From Actinomycetes bacterium (lineage in GTDB: Bacteria; Actinomycetota; Actinomycetes; Actinomycetales; Dermatophilaceae): 64,000 bases of DNA. The first letter of the stretch is position 1. Each line of letters starts with the position of its first letter. The translations under genes were made by a program, and so were the position numbers. The stretch spans positions 62,001-126,000 of the forward strand of contig JAKOPT010000043.1 of the NCBI GenBank assembly GCA_029778715.1, in the 5' to 3' direction. Below, piece by piece: positions 44,419 through 52,840 of this stretch. The notes beneath the pieces are model-generated. The model saw nothing but the letters and a program-made list of their open reading frames with translations, was not told where the DNA came from and did not search any database.

Positions 44419-44498
44419 GTCACCCCTTTCCCGCCTGAAGTGCCAAACGTCCACTTCGCACCCCAACGGACGGGCGGCGAAGTGACCCTTTCCCACCC
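44419..44498. repeat. Dispersed inverted-repeat element, copy 3 (inverted relative to copy 2)
   Basis: Reads GTCACCCCTTTCCCGCCTGA on the plus strand, then ACGTCCACTTCGCACCCCAAC, and ends at TTTCCCACCC. It differs from copy 2 at only a few positions when reversed. It sits about 98 bp from the 5' end of the tRNA and abuts the 33-bp minisatellite. Confidence 0.88.
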
Positions 44499-44655
44499 GC
44501 AGCTCACGACGGCTGGCTACCTGACCCACCCGAAGCTCACGACGGCTGGCTACCTGACCCACCCGAAACCCACGGCCGCTGGCTACCTGACCCACCCGAA
44601 GCCCACGGCGAGTGGCTACCTGGCCCAGGCCCGGCCGCCAACCGCTGGCTGCCCG
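44493..44655. repeat. 33-bp minisatellite, four clear copies plus a degenerate fifth
   Basis: The word GGCTGGCTACCTGACCCACC recurs with exact 33-bp spacing. The GGCTAC landmarks lie at about 44515, 44548, 44581 and 44614, followed by a weaker copy near 44645. Copies 1 and 2 are identical and later ones diverge. 33 bp is a multiple of three, and the minus strand is open across it in a frame different from the UPF0182 gene. It starts directly beyond that gene's stop codon, so non-coding is more likely. Confidence 0.88.
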
Positions 44656-44659
44656 ACCC

Positions 44660-47600
44660 CTACGGAGAGGGCGAGGGCGACGGGGAAGCCGCCGGCGACG
44701 GGCTGGCGCCGGGCAAGGCACCCGCGGCGGCGGCGGCCTTGGCGATGGCAGCCTCCAGCCGCTTCTGGGCCGCCCCGTAGGCCGTGAAGTCGCCGGCCTT
44801 GAGCGCGTCCTGACCCGCGGCATACGCGGCCTGGATTTCCTCGATAGCCGCCGCCAACTGCGCCGTCGGCGACTGCTGCGGCGGAGTTGTCCCGGGGCTC
44901 GGCGTGGCGCCGGGGCTGGGTGTGCCCTCCCCGGTCGCGGCGCCGGAGTTGCCGCCGAACAGCCCGTCGAGGGCCTGCCCGAGGGTTTCACCCCAGGCAA
45001 CCTTCTTGCCGAAGACCGCGACGGTCGCCTTGATCTGGGGGAACGACCCGCCCTCCTTGGCCGCCTGGACGTACATCGGCTGCACGTAGAGCAAGCCGCC
45101 ACCCACGGGCAGGGTGAGCAGGTTGCCGAACGTCAGCGTCTTGCCGGCCTGCCGGTTCTGGGCGATGAACTGGCTGAGGTTGAGCGACTCGGTCGGGCTC
45201 TGGGACCGCTCCGTCGACACCTCGATCTGGTTCTGGATCTGCCCCGGCCCGTCGACCGCAGACGCCTGCGGCAATTCGAGCAACCGCATCGAGCCGTAAT
45301 CCGTCGACGGTTTCCCCGCCTCGGCGCCGGCATCGGCGTCGACCGCGAGGAACCCGCGCAGGATCTCGCGCGCCCCACCGACCGGGATGAACGTCGTCGT
45401 CAACGAGAACGTCGGCGCCGACTGCCCAGGCATCGCCAGCGACTGGTAGTACGTCGGCTGATCCTGAGCCTGGCTCGGATGCGTCGGGTCCTTGGGAACC
45501 CGCCAGAAGTCCTGACCGCCGTAGAACGCCGCAGGGTCGGTCACGTGGTACTTGGTCAGCAGTTGCCGCTGCACCTTGAACAAGTCCTGCGGGTAGCGCA
45601 TGTGCGACATCAACTGACTGGAAATCTCCGAGATCGGCCGCACCGAGCCGGGGAAAATCTTGCCCCACGCCTTGAGCAGCGGATCGGAGGTGTCCCAGCC
45701 ATAAAGGCGGACCGTGCCGTCATAGGCATCGACGGTCGCCTTGACCGAGTTGCGAATGTAATTGACCCGACCGGTCGCCACATTGACCACCCGCGAAGCC
45801 TCACTCACCGAGTCCGACGTCGCATCCGCCAAATCGGTCAGCCGCGAATTCGGGTAACGATCACTGGTCGTGTACCCGTCGACGATCCACTGAATCCGGC
45901 CATCGACCACGGCGGGGTAGATGTTGCCGTCGATGGTCAGCCACGGCGCGACCCGTTCGACGCGCTCCTTGGGCTCGCGGTGGTCAAGGAGCCGGGATGC
46001 GGCGTTGACCTGGTCGGACAGGATGAGTTTGGGCTCGCGGTACTTCACGGCATACGCCAACTGGCGCAGCGTGGACCCCATGGGAACCCCGCCCGCCCCG
46101 GCATACGTGTTGCTCTGCCGGCCACCGGCACCGGCGTCGTCGGGATAGTCGAATTCGCGCGGGGCGGCCCCGGTGGGCGCGCCGACGACCGAATACGAGG
46201 GGGATTCCTCCCCGAAATAGACCCGCGGCTCGTACTTCCCGAAGGCATCCGCCGACTGGTTCAGGCCACCGGCGAAGAAGACCGGGTCGCCCTCGATGGT
46301 GCGCCGGTTGCCGAACGCCCCGACAAAACCGAAACCGTGCGTATAAACCGTGTGGTCGTTGACCCAGTTCCGTTGCCCCGACGGCACCCCCGAGAGCCGC
46401 AATTCGCGCACCGCGACAACCGCGTCGGACACCTTGCCGTCGACCCGGTAACGGTCGACGTCCAAGGTGTCGGGGAAGGCGTAGTAGGAGCGCAACCCTT
46501 CGAACTGCTGGAAGGTGCGCGAGACGACGTTGGGGTCGACGAGGCGGATCCCGGGGATCGTCCCGGCACTGTCGCGCAACTGGCCGGGCTGGGCGTCGGT
46601 GACCGCGGCATACGGAGTCGTCGTCACCTTGTCTACGCCGTATGCCGCCCGCGTCGCCTCGATGTTGCGGGCGATGTACGTCGACTCCAGGGACAACTCG
46701 GAGGGCTTGACCTTGAGGGTCTGGACGAGGGCGGGGTACACGCTGCCGACGAGGACGGCCGTGACGACGAGCAGGATGACCCCGATGATCGGCAACCGCA
46801 GGCTCTTGGTGACGATCGAGGCGAGGAAGAAGACCGCGCACATGATGGCGGCCGCGGCGAGGATGGTGCGCGTCGGCAGCACCGCGTGAGCGCCGGTGTA
46901 GGTCATGCCGGTGAGCAGGTCGGAGTCCTCGGTCGTCAACGAGTAGCGGTCGAGCCAGTAGGCCCCCGCCCGCACGAGGGCCAACAGCGCACCGAGGATG
47001 CCGATGTGGGTCAGGGCCGCCGGCGTGGAAGGGCCGCGACCGGGCAGTTGCAGCCCGCCGTAGACGTAGTGGGTGAGGATCGCCGCGACGAGCGCCAGCA
47101 CAAGGACGACCGTGACGAAACTGACGACGGCCCGCCACCAGGGCAAGGTGAAGACGAAGAACCCGATGTCGAGGCCGAATTGCGGCTCGACCCGCCCGAA
47201 ACTGCCGCCGTTGCGCCAGAGCAGGAACGTGTCCCACAGGCCCATGCTCCCCGTACCCGCCAACACCCCAAGCCCCGCGGGAATCACGATCTGACCGAGT
47301 TTCCGCAACGGCTCCAAGGCCCGGCGGTACTGGTCGAGAGTCTGCTGCGCCACCGTCACCGGCACGATGAACGGCCGCAGCCGGTGCCCGAGATAGAGGC
47401 TGCTGCCGACCGCACCGGCCATGAGGACGAACCCGCCGACGAACAGCCCAGCCTTGCTGGCCAGTTGGGTGAGGAAAACCTGGCGGTACCCCACGGAGTC
47501 GTACCACCACAGGTCGGTCGCGAGCTGAGCCAGAAGGGTGCCTACGACGAACAACCCGACGAGGATCGCGATCGTCGGCGCCAGCGCGCCCCGGCGCGCC

Positions 47601-47836
47601 CGCCCGCCCGGACCACCGGGGCGGCCTGGAACCGGGGCCCCATGATCCCCGCGGCCCCCTCTCCCCCCACGGCCCGCGGGGTGGCCCGCGTCGCTGTCGG
47701 CCCCTTCGGCCCGGCGCCGGCCCCCGCCACCGGCCGGCCCGCTCCGATCGGCGCCTTCGCCACCCCCGGACCTGCCGTCCTCGGGGTCCTGACCCTCGGG
47801 CTCTGGGCCTTCGCCGGGCCACTCCGGTCGACTCAC
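44660..47836 (-). CDS. UPF0182 family large membrane protein
   Basis: A 1058-residue protein homologous to Rv3193c. A Gly/Pro/Arg-rich cytoplasmic start of about 85 residues is followed by seven or so TM segments (from TIAILVGLFVVGTLLAQLA to PIIGVILLVVTAVLVGSVY, about 85-370) and a large extracytoplasmic domain with LRSYYAFPDTLDVDRY, GFGFVGAFGNRR and QQSADAF-like blocks. It ends in a Ser/Pro tail. Function is unknown. GTG 47836 is the start. It shares the block with the PDZ-Lon protease and the DUF2342 protein, as in mycobacteria. Confidence 0.92.
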   Translation of the reverse strand: MSRPEWPGEGPEPEGQDPEDGRSGGGEGADRSGPAGGGGRRRAEGADSDAGHPAGRGGRGGRGDHGAPVPGRPGGPGGRARRGALAPTIAILVGLFVVGTLLAQLATDLWWYDSVGYRQVFLTQLASKAGLFVGGFVLMAGAVGSSLYLGHRLRPFIVPVTVAQQTLDQYRRALEPLRKLGQIVIPAGLGVLAGTGSMGLWDTFLLWRNGGSFGRVEPQFGLDIGFFVFTLPWWRAVVSFVTVVLVLALVAAILTHYVYGGLQLPGRGPSTPAALTHIGILGALLALVRAGAYWLDRYSLTTEDSDLLTGMTYTGAHAVLPTRTILAAAAIMCAVFFLASIVTKSLRLPIIGVILLVVTAVLVGSVYPALVQTLKVKPSELSLESTYIARNIEATRAAYGVDKVTTTPYAAVTDAQPGQLRDSAGTIPGIRLVDPNVVSRTFQQFEGLRSYYAFPDTLDVDRYRVDGKVSDAVVAVRELRLSGVPSGQRNWVNDHTVYTHGFGFVGAFGNRRTIEGDPVFFAGGLNQSADAFGKYEPRVYFGEESPSYSVVGAPTGAAPREFDYPDDAGAGGRQSNTYAGAGGVPMGSTLRQLAYAVKYREPKLILSDQVNAASRLLDHREPKERVERVAPWLTIDGNIYPAVVDGRIQWIVDGYTTSDRYPNSRLTDLADATSDSVSEASRVVNVATGRVNYIRNSVKATVDAYDGTVRLYGWDTSDPLLKAWGKIFPGSVRPISEISSQLMSHMRYPQDLFKVQRQLLTKYHVTDPAAFYGGQDFWRVPKDPTHPSQAQDQPTYYQSLAMPGQSAPTFSLTTTFIPVGGAREILRGFLAVDADAGAEAGKPSTDYGSMRLLELPQASAVDGPGQIQNQIEVSTERSQSPTESLNLSQFIAQNRQAGKTLTFGNLLTLPVGGGLLYVQPMYVQAAKEGGSFPQIKATVAVFGKKVAWGETLGQALDGLFGGNSGAATGEGTPSPGATPSPGTTPPQQSPTAQLAAAIEEIQAAYAAGQDALKAGDFTAYGAAQKRLEAAIAKAAAAAGALPGASPSPAASPSPSPSP

Positions 47837-47943
47837 GTGCCTGCCTCCTTGCGCGGCATCCAGCCGCCCGCAACTGCCACGGTGTAAGCCTCCAACCTAC
47901 CCGCACCGGCGCGCTGCCCGGGGCGATGGGGCACGATGGACCG

Positions 47944-48480
47944 ATGCCATCGACCTCCCCGACGACCGACCCGCTCGACCTGGTCGCCCTCGACATCGAA
48001 CGTCACGTCGCCGCCGCCGGCTGGGACCAGCCGCTGCGCCTGTTCGCCCTGGTACCGACGGCGGACCTCATCCGTGAGGAACCCCACCTGGCCGCCGACC
48101 CCTCGGTTGCGGACCTCGCTCCCGGAGCGCTCTCGGCCGTCGAACAAGAGGGTATGCCGCCCGCGGCCACCGTGGAGGAGACGCTCGCCGCGCTCGCCTG
48201 GCCCTCGGGGGTGATCGGGGCCGCGGTCGTGCTCGAACGCCTCGTCGTGCCCCCCGAGGCCGAGGCCGGACTCCCCGACGATCCGGCGGCGGCCCTGCGG
48301 CAGTTGGCGGAGCACCCGTTGCGCCAGGACGTCCGGCTCGTCGTCGCGGTGACCCGGGACGGGCGGTCCTGCTGTCTGCTGCGGCAGCGGGCCCATGACC
48401 GTGACGACCGGGTCGCGCGCGGGCGGGACATCGCCCCCGGCCTGCTCGAGGCGCTGCGCGCGACCTTCGAGCCCGACTGA
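47944..48480 (+). CDS. PPA1309 family protein
   Basis: A 178-residue actinobacterial protein of the PPA1309 family, function unknown. Characteristic parts are LDLVALDIERHVAAAGWDQPLRLFALVPTADL, LAWPSGVIGAAVVLERLVVPP and the C-terminal DVRLVVAVTRDGRSCCLLRQRAHDRDD. No membrane segment or metal motif is visible. Start ATG 47944 is preferred over the in-frame GTG/ATG 18 bp upstream. It is divergent from UPF0182 and convergent with the PDZ-Lon gene. Confidence 0.88.
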   Translation: MPSTSPTTDPLDLVALDIERHVAAAGWDQPLRLFALVPTADLIREEPHLAADPSVADLAPGALSAVEQEGMPPAATVEETLAALAWPSGVIGAAVVLERLVVPPEAEAGLPDDPAAALRQLAEHPLRQDVRLVVAVTRDGRSCCLLRQRAHDRDDRVARGRDIAPGLLEALRATFEPD

Positions 48481-48574
48481 CCCGCCGCCGACCGGCGCCG
48501 AGCGGCCCACACGCTGACCGCCGCGTGACGACCGAGGAACGCCGACCGGCGCGGACGGCATACCCGGCAGAACG

Positions 48575-49699
48575 TCAGCGGGTGCAGGTGGGCAAACTCC
48601 CGGCCGTCCCGGAGGCGATGGCCCGCACGGCGCCCAGGGCCTGGGGGAAGTTCTCGACCTTGACGACCTGGAGCCCGGCGGGCACATGCCCGACGACCTC
48701 GTCGCAGTTGTCCGCGGGCGCGAGGAAGTAGGCGGCCCCGCCGGCCTTGGCGCCGGCCAGTTTCTGCTGGATGCCCCCGATCGCCCCGACACTCCCGTCG
48801 TCGGCGATGGTGCCGGTGCCGGCGATGCTCTTGCCGCCGGTCAGTTCTCCCGGGGTGAGCACGTCGTAGATGCCCAGGGCGAACATCATCCCGGCCGACG
48901 GCCCACCGACCGCCCCGGCATGAATGGAAATGCCGACCGGCAGCGTGTAGGCCACCCGCATGTACACCCCGACCGAGGGCACCCCCTGGCGGTCGACAGC
49001 CGTCACACTGACCGGGATCTCGGTGCCGGAGCGCCGCACGACGAAAGCGATCGTGTCCCCAGCCTTGCGGCCACGCACCGCGGCCCGAACCGCGGCCGGG
49101 GAGGTTGCCGGTTTGCCGTCAACGCTGACGAGGACATCGCCGGTCTTCAAGACCGCGGCCGCCGGTGACCCGTCGAGGGTGCTGGCCACCTCGATCCGGG
49201 TTTGGACGTCCTTGCCGAGGGCGCGCTCGGCGACGGCGGCGGCGACCTGCTGCGAACCCTCCATCTCGGCGGCGTTCTCGTCACGGACCTGCTGTCGGGT
49301 CGCGTTCTTGGGGAAGATCTCCTCTTCGGGGTAGATCGCCTGCGTCCCATCGAGTTTGGCGGCGAGCAGGTCGTAGACGGTGACCCGCTGCCCTGGCCCG
49401 CCGTGCACCTGCACGGTGGTGAAAAACAGCTGCCCGCCGCTTGCTTCGCGCGGCTGATCCTTGACCTCGATGATCTGGGTACCGTCCAAGAGGCCCAAGG
49501 TGTTGGTGACCGGGCCGGGCGACATCACGGCATACGGCATCGGGATGAGCGCCAAGACCGCAGCGAGCGCGATGGCGACGAACGTCAACGTCAGCAGCAG
49601 GCCGGCCCGCCGGGAGGCGCGCCGCGGGTCGGGGCCCTCGTCAATACCCGAGTCGCCGATGTCCGCCGGAGCGCGACGCGATCCGAAGCGCGCCGTCAT
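48575..49699 (-). CDS. Membrane-anchored PDZ / Lon-type (S16) serine protease
   Basis: A 374-residue Rv3194c-type protein. One N-terminal TM (LLLTLTFVAIALAAVLALIP, about 30-50) leads to an extracytoplasmic PDZ domain (about 190-260, LKTGDVLVSVDGKPATSPAAV) and an S16 protease domain. The catalytic Ser is in GGPSAGMMFALGIYD and the Lys in ELTGGKSIAGTGTI, so the Ser-Lys dyad is intact. The substrate is unknown; homologues such as YlbL in Bacillus act in envelope quality control. Start ATG 49699 overlaps the moaE stop as ATGA. Confidence 0.92.
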   Translation of the reverse strand: MTARFGSRRAPADIGDSGIDEGPDPRRASRRAGLLLTLTFVAIALAAVLALIPMPYAVMSPGPVTNTLGLLDGTQIIEVKDQPREASGGQLFFTTVQVHGGPGQRVTVYDLLAAKLDGTQAIYPEEEIFPKNATRQQVRDENAAEMEGSQQVAAAVAERALGKDVQTRIEVASTLDGSPAAAVLKTGDVLVSVDGKPATSPAAVRAAVRGRKAGDTIAFVVRRSGTEIPVSVTAVDRQGVPSVGVYMRVAYTLPVGISIHAGAVGGPSAGMMFALGIYDVLTPGELTGGKSIAGTGTIADDGSVGAIGGIQQKLAGAKAGGAAYFLAPADNCDEVVGHVPAGLQVVKVENFPQALGAVRAIASGTAGSLPTCTR

Positions 49700-50133
49700 G
49701 CCAGCCCCACCCATTCGGTGCTGCCCTCGGCGAGCGCCTGGTGTTTCCAGATCGGCACCTCGGCCTTGAGGGAGTCGATGAGGTCGCGGGCTGCGGCGAA
49801 GGCCTCACTCCGGTGGGGGGCCGCCGCCGCAACCACCACCGCGAGGTCCCCGACGGCGAGGGCACCGACCCGGTGAATCGCGGCGAGCCGGGCGTGGGGG
49901 TTGCGCGCGGCGACGGCGGCCCCGACCTCGGCGAGGCGCTCCACCGCGCTGGGGTGCGCGGTGTAGTCCAGGGAGGTCACGGCCACGCCGTGGTCGTGAT
50001 CGCGCACGACGCCGAGGAAGACCACGACGGCGCCGCAGGAATCGTCGCGGACGGCGCCGACCGCCTCGTCGATCGACAGGGGGGCCTCCCGCACGTCCGT
50101 GTGGGGCGCGGCGGAGCCGGTCGGGTGGGTCAT
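49696..50133 (-). CDS. moaE: Molybdopterin synthase large subunit MoaE
   Basis: MoaE with MoaD converts cPMP to molybdopterin. The 145 residues include GAVVVFLGVVRDHDHG, AAIHRVGALAVGDLAVVVAAAAPHR and the catalytic Lys in LKAEVPIWKHQ. No moaD, moaA or moaC lies in the window. Translational coupling to the PDZ-Lon protease is typical of Micrococcales in my recollection, with no clear functional reason. The start is ATG 50133. Confidence 0.95.
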   Translation of the reverse strand: MTHPTGSAAPHTDVREAPLSIDEAVGAVRDDSCGAVVVFLGVVRDHDHGVAVTSLDYTAHPSAVERLAEVGAAVAARNPHARLAAIHRVGALAVGDLAVVVAAAAPHRSEAFAAARDLIDSLKAEVPIWKHQALAEGSTEWVGLA

Positions 50134-50393
50134 GGGGGTTCCTTGGCAGCGACGACGGGGCTGGGGAGGTCATATCACGGGAACGTTGGTGTCCGCCGAA
50201 CCCGCGGCCGGTATGCCGACCCGCCCGATCCCCGGTATGCCGTCCCGTCGGTCCTCCGTCTGCCGTCGCGCCGGGCTGTCGGTATGCCGTCCGGCCGGTC
50301 CTCGGCTCGCCGCCGGGCGGTCCCCGGGAACCAATGGCGGGCCCACGTGGTTGGCTTGAGAGCGCCCCACTCCCGCCGATCCCAGGAGAGACC
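50134..50393. other. 260-bp divergent intergenic region with three same-orientation octamers
   Basis: The gap between moaE and the DUF2342 gene. It holds GTATGCCG at 50211, 50235 and 50282, all in one orientation, set in CCGGTCC/CCGTC-rich sequence. No ORF or RNA is evident. CAGGAGAG near the right end is the ribosome site of the DUF2342 gene. This is among the densest intergenic octamer clusters in the window. Confidence 0.8.
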
Positions 50394-51806
50394 ATGACCA
50401 GTGCGGACCGGCCCGCGAACACCGGGCCCGGCGACGAGCCGAGCGGCCTGCCCCCCGAACTGGAAGACCTCCTGCGCCAACTCACCGGCGGCGCCGAGAT
50501 TCCCGCCGAACTCCGCTCGATGCTGGCCGGCGCCGGGCTCGACCGGATCGACCCGGCGATGATGGGGGTGCTCACCCACCAGATTCAGGCGTTGATGACC
50601 GGCGGCGCAAGCGGGGACGGCGGCTTCGACGACGAACAGGCGACCGGCATCGCGCGCAAGGTCGTTGCCACCGAGGGCGATCCCAGCATCACCGAGGGGC
50701 AGACGGCGCGAGTGCGCGACGCGGTCCGCACCGCCGACTTGTGGCTCGACCCGTTGACCGACCTGTCGGCCCCCGGCCTGACCGGGCGGGCCTGGAGCCG
50801 CGCCGAATGGGTGGAGGCGACGATGCCGCGGTGGGCCGACCTGGTCGAGCCGATCGCCGAGGGGGTCGGCGGCGCCGTTCAGGGGGCCTTGAGCAAGCAG
50901 TTGGGTCGACTCACCGAGGGCGGACTGCCCGAGGGCATGATCCCCCCGGGCATGAACCCCGCGGCGATGATGGCCCAGGTCGAGGCGATGATGCGGCGCG
51001 TCCACGGGGGCCTGTTCTCGGTGCAGGTCGGGCAGGGCGTCGGCACCCTCGCCACCCACGTCGTCAGCGGCTGCGAGCCCTCGTTGCCGCTCGTCGTCGC
51101 GCCCTCCGTGGTGCTCCTGCCCCGCAACGTCGACGACTTCGCCGACGGGCTGGGGGTCGCTCCCGCCGAAGTGCTGCTCCACCTGGCCGCCCGTGAGGTC
51201 GCCCGGGCCCGGCTGTTCCACGCCGTGCCCTGGCTCGGGCCGCACCTGCTCGCCGTCGTCCGCGACTACGCCCGCGGCATCGTCATCGACACCGACGCCA
51301 TCGAGGCCGGCCTGTCGAGCATCGACCCCAGCGACCCGGGCGCGGTCCAGGCCGCACTCGAGGGCAAGTTGTTCGCCCCGCCCGAGCGCACCCCCACGCA
51401 GCAGCGCGCCCTCACCCGCCTGGAGTCCACCCTCGCGCTCGTCGAGGGGTGGGTCGACACCGTGACCGCCGCCGCGGTCCGCCCCCACCTGCCCGCCGCC
51501 GACGCGCTCGGTGAAGCGGTGCGGCGGCGCCGGGCCACCGGTGGCCCGGCCGAGCAGACCTTCGGGGCGCTCGTCGGGTTGGAATTGCGCCCCCGCCGGC
51601 TGCGCGACGCCGTCAACCTCTTCGCGGCCCTGGAGGCCGCGGGGGGCGCCGACCTGCGCGACCGGGCCTGGTCCCACCCCGATCTGGCCCCGTCGGCGGC
51701 CGACCTCGACGACCCCCTGGGCTACGTCGAACGCCTCACGACCCCGCAGGCCGACGCACTCGACGCCGAACTCGACGCCCTGCTCCGCGGCGAGGACCCG
51801 TCCTAG
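50394..51806 (+). CDS. DUF2342 zinc-metalloprotease-family protein with degenerate HExxH
   Basis: A 470-residue Rv3195-type protein. The family helical core, SVQVGQGVGTLATHVVSGCEP, VVLLPRNVDDFADGLGV and the end AVNLFAALEAAGGADLRDRAW are clear. At the metalloprotease site it reads LAAREVARARLFHAVPWLG, where HExxH would be expected, so neither His remains and it is probably not a protease. Start ATG 50394 follows CAGGAGAG. It lies four bases upstream of the NUDIX gene, so the two are co-translated. Confidence 0.88.
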   Translation: MTSADRPANTGPGDEPSGLPPELEDLLRQLTGGAEIPAELRSMLAGAGLDRIDPAMMGVLTHQIQALMTGGASGDGGFDDEQATGIARKVVATEGDPSITEGQTARVRDAVRTADLWLDPLTDLSAPGLTGRAWSRAEWVEATMPRWADLVEPIAEGVGGAVQGALSKQLGRLTEGGLPEGMIPPGMNPAAMMAQVEAMMRRVHGGLFSVQVGQGVGTLATHVVSGCEPSLPLVVAPSVVLLPRNVDDFADGLGVAPAEVLLHLAAREVARARLFHAVPWLGPHLLAVVRDYARGIVIDTDAIEAGLSSIDPSDPGAVQAALEGKLFAPPERTPTQQRALTRLESTLALVEGWVDTVTAAAVRPHLPAADALGEAVRRRRATGGPAEQTFGALVGLELRPRRLRDAVNLFAALEAAGGADLRDRAWSHPDLAPSAADLDDPLGYVERLTTPQADALDAELDALLRGEDPS

Positions 51807-51810
51807 AGCC

Positions 51811-52380
51811 ATGCCCCCACCCGCTGCCGACAGCCACGCCCACCTGCGGGCCGACGCCATCGCCGCGCTCACGGCATACCGGCCGGCCTCGCCGGTCCAG
51901 GAGCGGTTGCGCGCCGACTATCTCGACCAGTTGCGGGCCCATCCCGACGCGACCGCCAAGGCGGGACCACCGGCCCACCTGACCGCCTCCTGCCTGGTCC
52001 TCGATGCCTCCCGGCGGCACGTGCTGCTCACCTTGCACCGGCGGGCGCGGCGCTGGTTCCAGTTCGGCGGCCACCTCGAGCCCGGTGACGCCTCGCTGTG
52101 GGCGGCGGCGGCCCGGGAGGGACGCGAGGAGTCCGGGATCGCCGCAGTGACGCCCGCCCCCGGGATCGTCCACCTGGACCGGCACCTGCTCGCCGGCGAT
52201 TTCGGTCGCTGCCGGGAGCATCTCGATGTCCGGTATGCCGCCCTGGTTCCCGACGGAACGACGCCGGAGGTCTCCCCCGAATCGCTCGCCGTCCGGTGGT
52301 GGCCCGTGGACGCGCTCCCCGAGGGTTCGCCGGGTGAGTTGACCGAACTCGTCCACGCGGCGATTGCTGCGCTGAGGTGA
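51811..52380 (+). CDS. NUDIX hydrolase
   Basis: A 189-residue NUDIX domain protein. The NUDIX box GGHLEPGDASLWAAAAREGREESGI (about 82-106) has all catalytic Glu residues of REGREES, with one extra residue in the spacer, as in many actinobacterial members. LTASCLVLDASRRHVLLTLHRRARRWFQFGGH is the usual approach. It probably hydrolyses a nucleoside diphosphate derivative, but the substrate is not predictable. It follows the DUF2342 gene by four bases. Two octamers lie inside. Confidence 0.9.
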   Translation: MPPPAADSHAHLRADAIAALTAYRPASPVQERLRADYLDQLRAHPDATAKAGPPAHLTASCLVLDASRRHVLLTLHRRARRWFQFGGHLEPGDASLWAAAAREGREESGIAAVTPAPGIVHLDRHLLAGDFGRCREHLDVRYAALVPDGTTPEVSPESLAVRWWPVDALPEGSPGELTELVHAAIAALR

Positions 52381-52541
52381 CGCCGACCCACCCACGGTCG
52401 TCTGAGGCTCGCGGGACTGGTGTGACACATGAGGCGCCTTTGGCGCTCGCCACGCCGCGGCATACCGGCAACCTTCACGACCTGGTTTAGGGTTTTCGGG
52501 TCCGGGCCGCAGGGCGGCGCTATCCACGAAGAAAGACAGAC

Positions 52542-52703
52542 ATGGCTGACGAGACGTACAAGGGCGAGTTCTACTGCGTGAAGTGCAAGGAGAAGCGCGA
52601 GGCCGAGGGGAAGGTCGTGGTGTCCGAGAACGGGCGCCGCATGGCCAAGGGCAAGTGCCCCGTGTGCGGGACCAACCTCAACCGCATCCTCGGCAAGGCC
52701 TGA
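52542..52703 (+). CDS. DUF5679 small zinc-ribbon protein
   Basis: A 53-residue protein starting MADETYKGEFYCVKCKEK and ending in NLNRILGKA. CVKC (about 12-15) and CPVC (about 39-42) form a zinc ribbon. KVVVSENGRRMAKGKCP matches DUF5679, a tiny actinobacterial family of unknown role, often compared to ribosome- or polymerase-bound ribbons. GAAAGA upstream is a weak ribosome site. A strong hairpin terminator follows 10 bp after the stop, so it is probably transcribed alone and well expressed. Confidence 0.9.
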   Translation: MADETYKGEFYCVKCKEKREAEGKVVVSENGRRMAKGKCPVCGTNLNRILGKA

Positions 52704-52713
52704 GGTTCGTGTC

Positions 52714-52750
52714 GATCGGCCCCCGACCCACGCTGGGTCGGGGGCCGATC
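52714..52750. terminator. Strong 17-bp hairpin after the DUF5679 gene
   Basis: GATCGGCCCCCGACCCA (52714-52730) pairs perfectly with TGGGTCGGGGGCCGATC (52734-52750) around a 3-nt loop. It lies between convergent genes and could stop transcription from both sides. There is no T-run, as is common in such GC-rich genomes. Confidence 0.85.
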
Positions 52751-52840
52751 CGCATTCGCGGCTGCCCGCGGGGGTCGATCCGTGATCGGGGCCCCGCCTG
52801 ACAGCGAGCCGGGTGCGGCCCAGGGTCGAGGGCCGCGCGG

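Noticed and set aside
44612-47887. Open frame of 1091 codons on the plus strand opposite the UPF0182 gene
   Set aside because: Same GC-driven antisense openness; the minus strand carries recognisable UPF0182 sequence with TM segments.
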